From Poronia punctata (Eukaryota; Ascomycota; Sordariomycetes; Xylariales; Xylariaceae): a stretch of DNA of 64,000 nt. Both the position numbers and the translations under genes were made by a program. Shown one piece after another: positions 44,917 to 56,400 of the stretch. The stretch's first letter is position 1, and every line of letters begins with the position of its first letter. The notes beneath the pieces are model-generated. The model was not told the origin of the DNA and ran no database searches. It saw only the letters and a program-made list of their open reading frames with translations. The stretch is from the NCBI GenBank assembly GCA_022579005.1, contig MU401543.1, positions 81,394-145,393 on the forward strand, read 5' to 3'.

Positions 44917-46774
44917 ATGGCGGACAACCAGAATCTTGTAGACGTTCTCGTGGTCGGTGCAGGACCTGTAGGCCTGATCTTCGCCTACCAGTTAGCTCGG
45001 CTCGAGGGCGTTTCCGTACGCATCATCGAAAAGAAGGTCAAGTCTATGCAAGATGCTTACGGACGGGCTATCACTTTGTTCCCACGTACCGTCGAGATGC
45101 TCAGCCAGTTGGGTTTGGCAGATGCGCTAATGAAAGAGGCCTTCTTATGCCGGAAGAACGTGACATACAACTCGCGCGGCGAAGAGGTTCAGGGCCGTGG
45201 CTGGAGCTTTATGAGCAAGATGACCGACACCGCTTTCGACTTCGTCCTCGTACTACGACAGAAGTACCAAGAGGAGATATACCGCAACGCATTAAGCCGA
45301 CATGGTGTTCATGTTGAGTCACCTGTCGAGCTGATCGGTATCGACATTGATGAGAGCGCACCCTGGGACACATATCGCGTTACGGCTAGGGTGCTGCACA
45401 CCGAGACGGGAGTGACCGAGATGATCCGATGCAAATACCTCATCGGCGCCGATGGTGGACACTCGACGGTTCGGCGAGTGCTAGACATCCCCTTTGAAGG
45501 CTCAAGTAGCGAAGACAGATGGGTGAGAATCGACGGCATAGTGAAGAGTGATATGCCAAAGCCCGATTCTTACTGTTCGATCGAATCGCCTACGCACGGA
45601 AACGTTTTGTGGGTGGGCTTGGACCACGGTGCCACTAGAATAGGCTATGCCTTGACTGATAATCGGACCAACCCGTACCCCGAGTTCGACGAGCAGGCTG
45701 CGGTAAAGGAAGCCACCGCCGCAGTCAAGCCGTTCACTCTCGAGTTTGAGCGGGTCGATTGGTGGACGATCTACACAGTGGGACAGCGGATCGCAAAACA
45801 CTTTTCTGTTCACAATTGTGTTTTCCTCGTCGGCGATGCTGCGCACACCCATTCCTCAGGAGCCGCCCAGGGGTTGAATGCGGGCATCCACGACGCCGTG
45901 AACCTTGGCTGGAAGCTCTACCTAGTGCTTCGTGGTCAGGTACAGCCTAAACTGCTGAGAACGTATGAAATGGAACGGCGGCCGGTCATCCAAAGACTTC
46001 TTCAGTACGACGCGGACATAAGCCGTCTCATGACAAACCGCTTACCCGAGAACTGGCAGGGAGATCCCTCGGCCGACGTCAACGAGGTGCTCGGCGCCAT
46101 AATGGACGAGGCCGGCTCTTTCAACAGTGGCTTGGGCATATCTTACCCGCCTCTGCTTGGAAACCCGTTGGTTAGCACCATGGACGTTGTTAATCCCAGC
46201 ATAACGCTCCGGGCCGGGATGAGAGCCCCCGATACAACTCTTATACCATGCATCACAAACGACCAGGTGAAACTGCTGAGAGCAATGACTAACGAGGGCC
46301 GGTTTCAGATCATTGTTTTCGGCAAGGAAAGATCGACCGACGACACGTATCAAGAGATGGGAACTAACCCTTGCAACCTGAGATTCTCGAAATGCTTTGG
46401 TAGATATGATCTACGTGAGCGCATCTCGCCCTCTCTTTGTTACTCGTCTCATCACTAACATTGCTCTAGTCTCCTTAATAAGGATCTTTTCTATATTTGG
46501 CTACAGAAATCTGACACATATTCGCGGCTGGCCTCGTACAGTGCTCTGTAAATATTTCTTTGACATGTACGGCGCGAGTGGATACCGAAGGTACGGCATA
46601 GACTTTGCTCGGGGTGGCGTTGTCGTTGTACGTCCCGACGGCTGGATCAGTGCCCTCTTTCCTTTGAATAAAGATACGGGAGACGAGCTGGATAAGCATT
46701 TTGAGACTATCGGCTTCATCCCCCGGTCAAATGAGGATGGGGAGACCACCAAGAACGGGAATGGAGGTGGATAG
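44917..46774 (+). CDS. FAD-dependent phenol 2-monooxygenase-like enzyme
   Basis: Two exons (44917-46414 and 46470-46774, intron GTGAGC...CTCTAG with CACTAAC branch point) encode 600 residues. The FAD motif GAGPVG is at residues 14-19, the second FAD motif GDAAHTHSSGAAQGLNAGI near 306, and a DG substrate/FAD motif as ADGGHSTVR near 175. The C-terminal ~130 residues form the thioredoxin-like domain of phenol hydroxylases (motif RGGVVVVRPDGWISAL). Such enzymes hydroxylate phenolic rings with NADPH and oxygen; they also occur in secondary metabolism. No biosynthetic neighbours are visible, so a detoxifying or catabolic role is as likely. A donor at 46400 (GTAGAT) would also keep the frame and remove five residues. 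Confidence 0.88.
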
Positions 46775-47587
46775 GACGGGTGGTCTACTCGTAGATTCAG
46801 CTAAGCCTATCTAGAGCTCACTCAGGGGGCGTTGTACGAGTATGTTGTAGGATAACAACACGAGCTGTTCCATTTCTAGAGGAGACAGCTGAACCGAGAA
46901 AACATTAGCTGTGGTCTATTCTTTTTTTACGGAGCATGGTGACCAAGGAATACCCATGTCATGTCCTTTCCAAGATAGTACCTAATTGTAGGTACCACAT
47001 TCGATGAAAATATCATTTCTACAGTACAGTACAGAACATGCCGACTTTCAAACACCTGGCCAGACCTTGTATAGATCTCGAAAGCACCCTAACCTATCAC
47101 AAAAGGTACGTCGACAAAAGGACCCCTAGAACCAACCAAATTGCCATCAACTACGGTACGGAAGTTCCAGCCGTTGGGCATCAAGAAATACGTGTATTAG
47201 GTATCAAGCAACTCGTAAGCAAACAACCAAACTGATGGAACATCTGGCAAAGAGTGGCTTTTCAGGGGTGAGTTACTCGTACAAGAGTGTGATATGTCAC
47301 TCTCACTTTTGTCTTGCATGCACGTGTATGTGTATGTATGATCATGTTGACCGAAGGTTTTGTTTTCTTGTTTTTTCTTGTATACGAGTATAGGTAGGTA
47401 TTATTTGGATGGTCTCTTGGCGGTTTGGGATGTGATAGACTGCATAAGTACTTACTTAGGTACCTACTTACCTATCTACCTACTTACGAGCCGAATCCCA
47501 GGGTCCAATGCCTTGGTACTCGTAGGTAGGTAGATTTTCTAGCCCTCGTATGAACCCATCAGATAGGTAGGTAGATCAGATTCTGTT

Positions 47588-47624
47588 GAGGGAGGGAGGG
47601 AGGGAGGGCTGGTTGGTTGGTTGG
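47588..47624. repeat. (GGGA)n followed by (GGTT)n
   Basis: Five or so GGGA units run directly into four GGTT units. The plus strand is G-rich and might form a quadruplex; that is inference. Confidence 0.8.
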
Positions 47625-47998
47625 AAGGGGAACTGGACGATGTAAAAAAATGTTGGGGAGGTACTCGTAAGTGGGCAGGCATACACACCTTTTCTTTACA
47701 TTTTACATTTTATCCCAACGCCTTACGATAGGTTAGTTAGTATTCGTAGATGTGTGATTCCTACTGTTGCTCATCTCGTAGTGTTTTTGGATAGTTAGGT
47801 TAGGTTACCGACGAAAATAGGTACTTACTTACCCATCATGTTATTGTTATGGCGAGACTTTACTCGTAGACGAATGAATCGTCAAGGTAAAAGAAAGGCC
47901 GAGGAGGTTCGAGTTGGAATAGGTAATAACTCACTAGACCTAGACTAGGCCATAGGTCATTTTACCTCGAGCTCAGAGATACACGTATTATGAAAGCC

Positions 47999-48027
47999 AA
48001 ACAACACAACACAACACAACACAACAC
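47999..48027. repeat. (ACAAC)n pentanucleotide microsatellite
   Basis: Five to six perfect ACAAC units directly in the 3' flank of the WDR6-like gene. Confidence 0.85.
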
Positions 48028-48137
48028 CATCCATGCTAGGTCAACCGCTCCCTCTATTCTATTTTGTTCTAGGAAGTAGTCTCGGAACCTTTTTCCAACA
48101 CATCCTTTTACCATGTCTTTCCCTTTTTTTTTCTTTC

Positions 48138-51100
48138 TCACGAAACATCCCAAACCTCCATCCCAACACCAGCAACTAATACCTTCTTTTCTCGTCCTAT
48201 AACCTCCAAATCCCCAGCATCAGCAACACCACTATATTGATCATCGAGTAACTGAACCCTCAAAGAAGAAGAATGATCCACGATCCGCCACGTCTTAACC
48301 CTTTGATCATTCCCCGTCGTCGTCACGACGATATTTCCCCTGTCGTCATCATCGTCGTTACCCGGGATTATGGCCAAGCCAGTCACAGCAGCAGCGTGTG
48401 CGGACCTGATGATGGATTTGTCGAGGACTTTGTATGTATATGTATTGGTAGAAGGACAAAGACAAAGACAAAAACGAAAACGGGTTATGCCGATGGCGTT
48501 ATCGTCGCCTCCAGTGACGACTACTAAAGATCCCTCCTTTTCCTCCTCCTCCCCGGGGGAGATGTCGAGAGATTTGATAGTACTTTGATGAATTTTCGTC
48601 ACCAGAATCGGATCTTCTTCTTCTTCTTTCTTCATGTCGAAAATGGCTAAATGACCATCCGTAGCAGCTACCAGCACATATCTTTCGTCGTTGTTGAGAT
48701 GTCTTATTTGCGTGAGACATGCACCCGTGTACATTCTTCTACTTTGGGGGATGAAGCCTTTTGAAGCGGAATATACGTAGCTCTGGATTGTCGAGTTGGA
48801 TAATGCCATGGTGATGTAGAAGAAGAACTCGTCGTCATTCTCGTTTCCATTGTGGTTGTGGTTGTGGTTGTGGTTCTGCTTGCGTACGTCGAAATCCATG
48901 ATACGTAGATCCCCTACTTCTGATCGATAGGTGAATACGCCTTCGCATACTATACCTGGCGGAGAAGAAGAAGAAGAAGAAGAAGAAGTGTCTTCATCAT
49001 GGATAGCAGTGACGCGCCACGCGAAGAATTCCTCGTTACCGCCACTACTGAAGAGATATTCGTCTCCGCACCATTTGAGTTTTTGGATCCCCGTGTTATG
49101 TCTCTCTAGCGCGTGGACACAGCGACGGCGTCCGTCTTTTTCTCCGTCTTCTTCTTGCCATATCCGAATCATGGTATCTTCGGCACCGGTTGCCACGTAT
49201 TTCGTTGATGGAGATGCTGCTACGGCTCTGATCTCGCGGCCGTGACCGCCCGTCTTTAATGGTGTGTGCGGGAGGCGTGTTTGGGAATATACTTTCATCT
49301 GCGAAGCTTTGGTACATGCGAACCGCACGCCTTCAGGGTTATCCGGCAGCTTCGTGTAGTCGTAGACGCGATGTCCGCCGCCGCAATCAAAGGCCGCCAT
49401 CTCTTCTTGTCGTGTGGCGTTCCAGACGACGAAGAACCTGCTGCGGAAACCGCAGAGGATGAGGTCGTTGTCCGAGCATGAATCTGATAGCCAGGAGGAT
49501 TCTATCAGGGGGCCAAAGGGCGGTTTCGTCTCGTGGACTAGACGGATCCCGTCACCAGATAGAATTTCGTAGATCCTGTAGCGTCCGTCGCGGGACGTGG
49601 TGACGAAGTAAGGGTTTTTCTTCGTGCGTCGCGGAAGAGGAAGGATGGAGGTGATCTTGTCGCCGACTGTGACTTGTGTGGTGAAAGCCGGTTCAGAGGT
49701 TTGCTTGTTGAGGAATACTATGCTACCGTTCCTAGAGCCGAGGACCAGATGGCCGTAGCACCAGGCCGCGGTTGTCACGATGAAGTCTTCGGGAAGGGTC
49801 ACTTCTACTATTTGCTCTTTTGTAGTAGTAGTAGTAGTAGTAGTAGAAGTGTGGCGGTCTGGGTAGAAACCGACAATCTCGGCCTTGTTGCTTCCGAATA
49901 CTGTGATGAGTAGTTGGACGTACTTGGCTTCTGAATCTCCGTCTGATCGTGACGAATGATCTAGTGTGTCTGAGAGACAGATTATTTCTGTGATTTTGCG
50001 CTGCGCTTTATGTATCGGCTGAAGCGTACCACCGGCTGCCTCGTTGTAGAGGAACACATCCCCGTTAGTAGCACCGATGAAAGCCAATGGGACAGTCCTC
50101 GAGCATCTGAGAATGGTATAAGACTGTATGGCTTTTCGAATATCGTCGGGGATCGAAAGTTCAGTCCACGTTATCGTGTTCTCAAAGATGCCCACAAACA
50201 CTCGACCCGATCTTGTCGTGAGGATCAATCGGTCATGTGAGAGGAATGCGAAGCTTTGGAACATTTCTTTCCCGTTTGCGTGCTTGAAAGAAGGAATCAA
50301 ATGTGCACCGATACCGTCCTGAGACTGACACGTTTCAATAAGGGTATCTGGAGCCACAGATTCCTCCTGGATAGCTCGTGGGCGGGCGCTGCTATTACCC
50401 TCGGACGGCCGGGTTGCATCATTCCTCACGAGAGCTATTTTCCCATCGCCGCCGCCAGTGGCTATCAATAGACCATCAGAGGTGGATATCATCGCATGAG
50501 ACCAGATCTGCTTCCCACTGTGATTCGAAAAGGTTTCGCGGTGTACCAACTCTGCCGCAAGCTCGCCGTCGCCGTGGGCCAAACCATCAAGTTTGAGCTC
50601 CCATCTTTGCATCGTAGCGTCTTCACCAAAGGAATAGACATCAACTCCACCCTCCTCCTCTTTCTGCGAACGAATCTCAACCCGCCATATACGGGAGACA
50701 TGACCCATCGCCATAGCCACGCACCTCCTCGAAGAAGAAGAAGAATCATCATCATCAACCCTCCCTACCGAGCCGACAATAGAATCTCCAAACCCCGTCT
50801 GTCTCGCGTCCGAGATCTGAATCTCCCGTCCATCCCCCGATGATCGCTCCGTAATATCCCAGATACGAATCGTCCTATCATCACTACAACTCGCCAACAA
50901 CCTAACAACCTCCCCAGACGACCCCAGCCTCATCTCCGACGAGATATCCACCCCAAAAATCGACCCCTCATGACCCGAAAACACAAACAAGACCTCACAT
51001 TTCCCAGAGCACAACTCACATCTCCAAACCACAATCTCCCCAAACACGGTCCCAGCCGCAACAAGGACGTCCCCATCCGGAGAGAACGACAAACTCCCCG

Positions 51101-51780
51101 AATAAAGAATCGGTCTCGAAGGCGAAGAAACCCTCCCCAACCTCCCCACCTCCCCCTGAATAACCTCATTATGGGCCGTCAGGAGAACAAACCCCCGCCC
51201 CTCCCCAGACCCAGACCCAGACCCAGATGGCAAAAATCTTGCATCAAAGATCCAATCAGGCGCAACCGTCTCCGGCACATCCACATCCACATCCCTAACA
51301 TTCAAAACATCCCCCCCATCCAACACCTTGACCACATTTCCACCCCACACCAGAATCCGCTGCTGCTGCTGCTGCTGCTTCTCCCCCTGTTCATCATCAT
51401 CGACGACAATACCATGAATAGACTGCGCGTCAAAAACACGTACACACCCGCACAACTCATTCGTTGCCAAATCGTAGATCTTGATATCCGTGTCTTCGGC
51501 AGCTAGTAGGTATTTCTTCTTCTTCTTCTCATTGCCCAGGAACGCGAGGGCCGTGATGGGACTTAGCACGTAGTCGCGCCGGAGTCTACCGGGCTTTTTG
51601 TTATTATTAAAATGTTAATAAATTTTCATCTCATGCATAATATACATGTCTTGTGTTGTTCACACGAGTTTTCGTCCCTTGGCCATTTTTGGTGGACCCT
51701 CGTATGTACCGGTATGCGGGGCGTTTACAACAACAGAATTGGGGAAAAAATTCGTAAAAACTCACCTTCTTGTCAGACAT
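48138..51780 (-). CDS. RTT10: WD40-repeat protein of the WDR6/Rtt10 family
   Basis: A short exon (51766-51780, MSDKK) joins a long one (48138-51593) to give about 1156 residues. WD repeats run through the whole protein; clear examples are HEGSIFGVDIS and CSDDRTIRIWDI near 230-265 and GAEDTMIRIW near 800. WDR6/Rtt10 (Trm734) is the scaffold of the Trm7 complex that 2'-O-methylates position 34 of some tRNAs, and in yeast also affects endosomal recycling. The protein has many low-complexity insertions encoded by trinucleotide tracts: Gln near 51359-51379, Ser near 48966-48990, Thr near 49824-49850, and HNHNHNHN near 48850. The first junction is less certain: donor GTGAGT is good, but the acceptor AAAAAG lacks a pyrimidine tract. 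Confidence 0.85.
51359..51379. repeat. (CTG/CAG)n tract coding for polyglutamine
   Basis: Seven triplets inside the WDR6-like gene; read on the minus strand they code for glutamine. Confidence 0.9.
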
Positions 51781-52353
51781 TTCTCTATCTACCGGCTTTC
51801 CCTCATAATGGTATGAGCAATAAAAAGAAAAAGAAGAAGAAGAAAAGTGTATTTCGTGGCTAGTATTGCTAGAGAGAATGAACAAACATACCAACAAGTA
51901 TTGAATGTTGTACCGGATTTGAAGATGATTGTCAATGTAATGAATCGTACACTACTAAACCCTTCTTGAACCTTTTAATGGACGCTTGATTGATCTAGGT
52001 TAGGCCGAAACACGTGATTGGTACAATTGCAGCTTCAAACTACCTGCCCGCCGCCCGCCAACGGGTTCCAAGAATGTTCATATCAAATAAGCTTCACTGA
52101 TGCATAGTTAAAAGTAAGGCAGGTGTGAAATTTTCTGATTTAAGTCATTATGGCATGCGATCCCAGTGCCCCGGTATCCTTGTCGCACGTGATATCCGCA
52201 AACCCCATCATAATAGACTCCAGACACATGTAGCCCCCCTCGGGTCTCATCAAATGTCCAAACCCAAGCGCCAGGAAATACAAATCCGAGACAGAATGAA
52301 ACCTATCAACAAATCTATCACAAGATACACTCGTCATTATCGTCATTATCCCT
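51781..52353. other. intergenic, tandem minus-strand genes
   Basis: Promoter side of the WDR6-like gene and 3' flank of the SUR7-like gene. No gene recognised. Two small repeats (AAAAAGAAAAAGAAG near 51825) occur. Confidence 0.5.
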
Positions 52354-53460
52354 TTAGACCCGGGAGTGGGAGTAAGGCTCGTAAGCAAGATCGGAGCGGG
52401 CACCTCCGCGTTGAGGGCCGCCGTAGTTGTAGTTGTTGGAGTAGTTGCTGTAACCCGAAATACGGTTTTCTCCGAGAGGAGCATAAGCGCCGTTGACAGG
52501 CTTCTCGTCCACATTTCGTGACTTGTTGCCCGAAGCATAAGGACGACGCTCGGGAGCGCAGCAGCAGATCGAGAAGAGCCAGAAGAGGCCGGCACCAACT
52601 GCAAATGCGACGCTAATCCAGGCAGCTGCCAAGTAACCACCGTTGACGCTCGTCTCAACCCCGTACTCAGACGAGGCCGCCGAGATGGTCGAGGTGATGA
52701 CGATGGCCGTGACTGTCAGTAGAACAGCGGTAGCGATAATGGCAAGGGTAGCAAAACCAGAGATGATCCATGTAACACATGACACGGCACGCGAGCATGC
52801 GGTGAAAAGACCGACAGCCAGTTCTAGAGCAAGGGCAACGATGGCGATGATGAATACCACCTCGGTCCATTTTGTAATCGTCTTGTATGCGTTCAAGCCA
52901 TCGTTGACCTCGTCTGGGATGGTGATGTTTAGCTGAGCTGCCTGGTTAATCCTGTCGAGCCAGTCCAGGTTGAGCTCCTTGGAAGCCCAGTCGAACTGGG
53001 CCTTGGAGCAGTTCCTCTTGCCATCCTGGGGCGTGACACAGAAATTCCAAAGAGTGAATTCGTAGACGTTAGCCAGGCCAACATCCGACGCCTTGATTCT
53101 GGCACCACCGTTCGCGCTGACGAAATCCTCGACGTCGTCCTCGGCCGCCTTGCTGCCGCCTGCTTGTAGGAGGGTCGGGTCGTGCCACTCTACAGGTGAT
53201 CGGCGACCGAGGTTGTTTACTCTGTCGTTGATCTCGTTCTCGATCTCGTCTGATGTTTTGCCCGACAGGATATCGCCACCTTTCTTGATTATGTCATGCA
53301 GTTGCGAAGCATCAATAGATAGGTTCGTAGTATCGATGCGGTAAAGATATAGGCCATTATTGCTAACGCCAGTCAAGCCGACGATAAGAGCAGCGATAAT
53401 GCTGGCGACAGTAAGGATAAATGGCAGAGCCACGCAAAAGTATCTTCCGACCCCGCCCAT
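52354..53460 (-). CDS. SUR7/PalI family membrane protein
   Basis: A single exon encodes 368 residues (start at 53460, MGGVGRYF, although an ATG two codons earlier is possible). Four transmembrane helices are visible: about 6-32, 203-226, 232-262 and 278-302. The large extracellular loop carries the family signature with a Trp and spaced cysteines, FTLWNFCVTPQDGKRNCSK. The C-terminal tail (303-368) is Asn/Tyr/Gly-rich and cytoplasmic. Members mark eisosomes and plasma-membrane furrows or act in the Pal pH-sensing pathway (PalI/Rim9). The loop and length favour a SUR7-like eisosome protein, but PalI cannot be excluded. Confidence 0.88.
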   Translation of the reverse strand: MGGVGRYFCVALPFILTVASIIAALIVGLTGVSNNGLYLYRIDTTNLSIDASQLHDIIKKGGDILSGKTSDEIENEINDRVNNLGRRSPVEWHDPTLLQAGGSKAAEDDVEDFVSANGGARIKASDVGLANVYEFTLWNFCVTPQDGKRNCSKAQFDWASKELNLDWLDRINQAAQLNITIPDEVNDGLNAYKTITKWTEVVFIIAIVALALELAVGLFTACSRAVSCVTWIISGFATLAIIATAVLLTVTAIVITSTISAASSEYGVETSVNGGYLAAAWISVAFAVGAGLFWLFSICCCAPERRPYASGNKSRNVDEKPVNGAYAPLGENRISGYSNYSNNYNYGGPQRGGARSDLAYEPYSHSRV

Positions 53461-56400
53461 TTTCAATTGGTCTCTTCCTTTGATGACCGTTTCTTTAGTC
53501 GCGCTTTTCTTTGTCCCTTCCTTGTCCTACTAGTATTTTGAGCTGTCTGTTTGGTCTGTCGATGATGTAATGGCTGCGACAGATGTGATAAATACGTGGG
53601 GACTCGGAGTCGATATGATCAATCGATGACTAGCGAATGTGATCGTTGTTGACAAGTTGTTCAAACAACAAGCGACGATAATAATTAGACAATGCTCGAA
53701 AACGACACACAAGCACGAAAAACGAGTAAGTTGGCATGTTTCAAGGAAGTTGGCCAGAAGGGATACCAGTTCTTTTGTACGAGTTCTTCCAGTACACAAC
53801 CTGGTGGTACGTCAGATGGACATGCGCTGATCCCGTCGTGTTTTGTGTGGCGCAGGTTTGTCTAGTGCCCAGCTCCATTATGATGTAAAAGAGGTACTGA
53901 AGACCCGCTTGGGTACCTCACTTGTAGTATTGTTTTGTCAGAGTTATGGGTACCGATCCGCTCGGCAGTACTTCAGCTACGTAAGGTTAGCTTGGAATGT
54001 TGGATAAATACACGTAAACGGCCGACACAACTGGGCTACGGCGTAACGGGACCCTAGAATCTTTCCAGTCGAAAGAGGATCCCTTCCATCGTTCTGCATA
54101 AGCTCCATAAGCCCAGCTGATAATCAGCTCTGGTTGCAGACTCAGCCCCAACCCAGATAGCCTTTACCTCGCACCAATGCAGTGCCCCCGAGTTTACACT
54201 ACTTGTACTCGTAGATTAGAGACGTTTACGTAGGCCCGTAGGTACCTCACTGTAGGTTCTTCTACTCAGTACCCTAGTTTTCAGTATCAGCGTGACAGCC
54301 TCGAAAGGTATCTCCGTAGGTTAGCTCGTTCAAAACAATCAAGAAATGCCCGAACTATGTTAGTTGACATGAACGGTAGGATATCTGAAACCCTGTGTTA
54401 ATGTGAGATTTGAGCTATAGGGACGAGTATCTACCCAGAAAGAAATGAGTTCCTTCGAACGCTTACTACCTATCGCGGCCTCTCTAAGGCTGGTTGTCAC
54501 AGGTAGCTGCTTACCTGTTTATACCTATCGCCAAATTATGTATATCCTATTACAATCAGGACGCTAAATCTTGAGACACTGCAACATACCTACCAACTTG
54601 CAGGATAATACCAATAGGCGTATTAGGCGCATTAGGCGTATTGGTTGTAGTAGTACGCTAAGAGAAGTAAGAATATCATTGCAGAGCACCGAGATTAGGT
54701 GCCCGGGGCTGATGCGGGATTCATAATGCCCGCCCGCCATGCCATGCCAAGAGGGGCAGAGGGCTTGCAAATTGTCAGACCTCTCAAACAGCATTCCACT
54801 ACTCGTAATACCGGCCAGTCCAGCCTCATTACCGGGACAAAGGCGACGAGACGGTGTAGCGGAAACCCAAAAATAACCAATGACGAACAGGGCCTACTTT
54901 CGGCCTGCACCTGCCACCACCCACTTCCTTCCTCCCGGCAACTAGCCTGAGACTAAACAAGTATCTAATCTAGTCAATATCAAAGTAGTGGCGCCATCAC
55001 GGGAGGACGGTCGTGGCTAGCCATGACAGGCTCTAGCCTGCACACCTCAAAGGATGGAGAATGATAGTCATCGTTTTCGATACTCAAGGTCAACTGTAAC
55101 TACTTAAACCTAGGTTTGTCTATCCCGATGTAACTGCGAAGCAGATGTCAATGTCCAGCGACCAGAATAAGAGATGTAAATACTGGACTTTGGCATCTCC
55201 TTGTGACCGGGCCCTTCCAACATCAAAGAGTCCTGTGAGTACGAGTAGTTAGGTTGTGGCGCAGGCGAAGAGCTGGCGTGGCCAAGTGGAACATTGTACG
55301 TGCGTCGGTATTCAGAGCCTGATAGCACGGTCCTTTCTGATTAGGCCTTCGCTGGCACCTTTCCGCCTTAGGTTAGTACTAGACTAGGTAGTCTAAAAAT
55401 AACCACACGTACAAGAACATGCCATTGTTCAAGCACTTCGTTTTTGAACTTTCCGCGTCAGCTGTCATGGCTATACAATCCGCAAACTCCACCGTTGCAT
55501 ACCTACCAGATCTGATATCTACGTTCCTACATACACCGTCACAAGGTAACCAACAAGCCACTTATCTAGAGCTGAATGCTCCTCTCTCTTTAGTACGTAC
55601 TGAAAGGCTCCGGCGGAAATTCCACAAAAAGCATCGTGCACCTCCATCTACCGTGGACATCAAGAAACTGAATGCTAGGTTCTAGAAAGTGTTACACACA
55701 GGGATCATCAGCTTGCTTAGTGCTAGGACGAGGAGTAATTTACGAGTACTTCACATGAAATTCAACAATCCCTGCCTCAGTAGGGTATTGGGGGGCATTA
55801 TCCCTGAATAGTTTCATCCTTCTAATCTAATTCTTACACCACATAGGGCTGACTGGGCCGCAACTTCAAAAGCAAGAATTGGATAGCGGGATGGTACCGT
55901 TGAATGACTCCTGGTCGAGACCCGACCCATCACCACAATTCTTTACATTGACAACGAACTCAACTATCTTACAGTGTTCTCGACGTGTCCGTCGACCGCT
56001 GGGCCGCGCTGCTGGCTTTTAGATGTTGTAAGTCCCTTGTTAATACATACCCTTAAGCATATGGTATAACTCAACAAGTCATGTACGAGTATACACAAGC
56101 TCTCGGAGTGCCGCGAAACACGCAGCGTATCCAGTTATTTCCGGGTGTGAGCCATGTCATGAACGCCGAGCACACGTGCCTCGGAGACCATAATCAGCCA
56201 ATAGACCAAACCAAACTTGGTTGCTTCCCGGCTTGTGTCTCGTGGACTTCGAATGACAGCTCACCTTCGCCTCCACATATTACCCTGAGGTCCAAACAGG
56301 ATGTGTAGGTAGCTCTACATGTAGCCAAGAGACTTGGCCAATATTCCAAATGCCATTCCCACAGCCCAGAAGTCTGGTAACATCTCGGGCTTTTATAAAT

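Larger units (their letters stand above)
46775..48137. other. convergent intergenic region rich in simple repeats
   Basis: Between two gene 3' ends. It holds seven copies of TACTCGTA or its complement (46786, 46835, 47274, 47383, 47517, 47662, 47861), the densest cluster in the window, plus GTAGGTA runs and three simple repeats. No coding gene recognised. Confidence 0.65.

Noticed and set aside
44917..53460. Secondary-metabolite cluster around the FAD monooxygenase
   Set aside because: Neighbours are housekeeping (WDR6, SUR7, crotonase); no synthase, transporter or regulator is present.
54564..54950. overlapping short frames on both strands
   Set aside because: Neither has a domain; mutual overlap on opposite strands suggests chance.
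55419..55685. 88-codon open frame in the gene-poor interval
   Set aside because: ATG-initiated and free of stops, but composition is random, with no family motif and no supporting splice sites.
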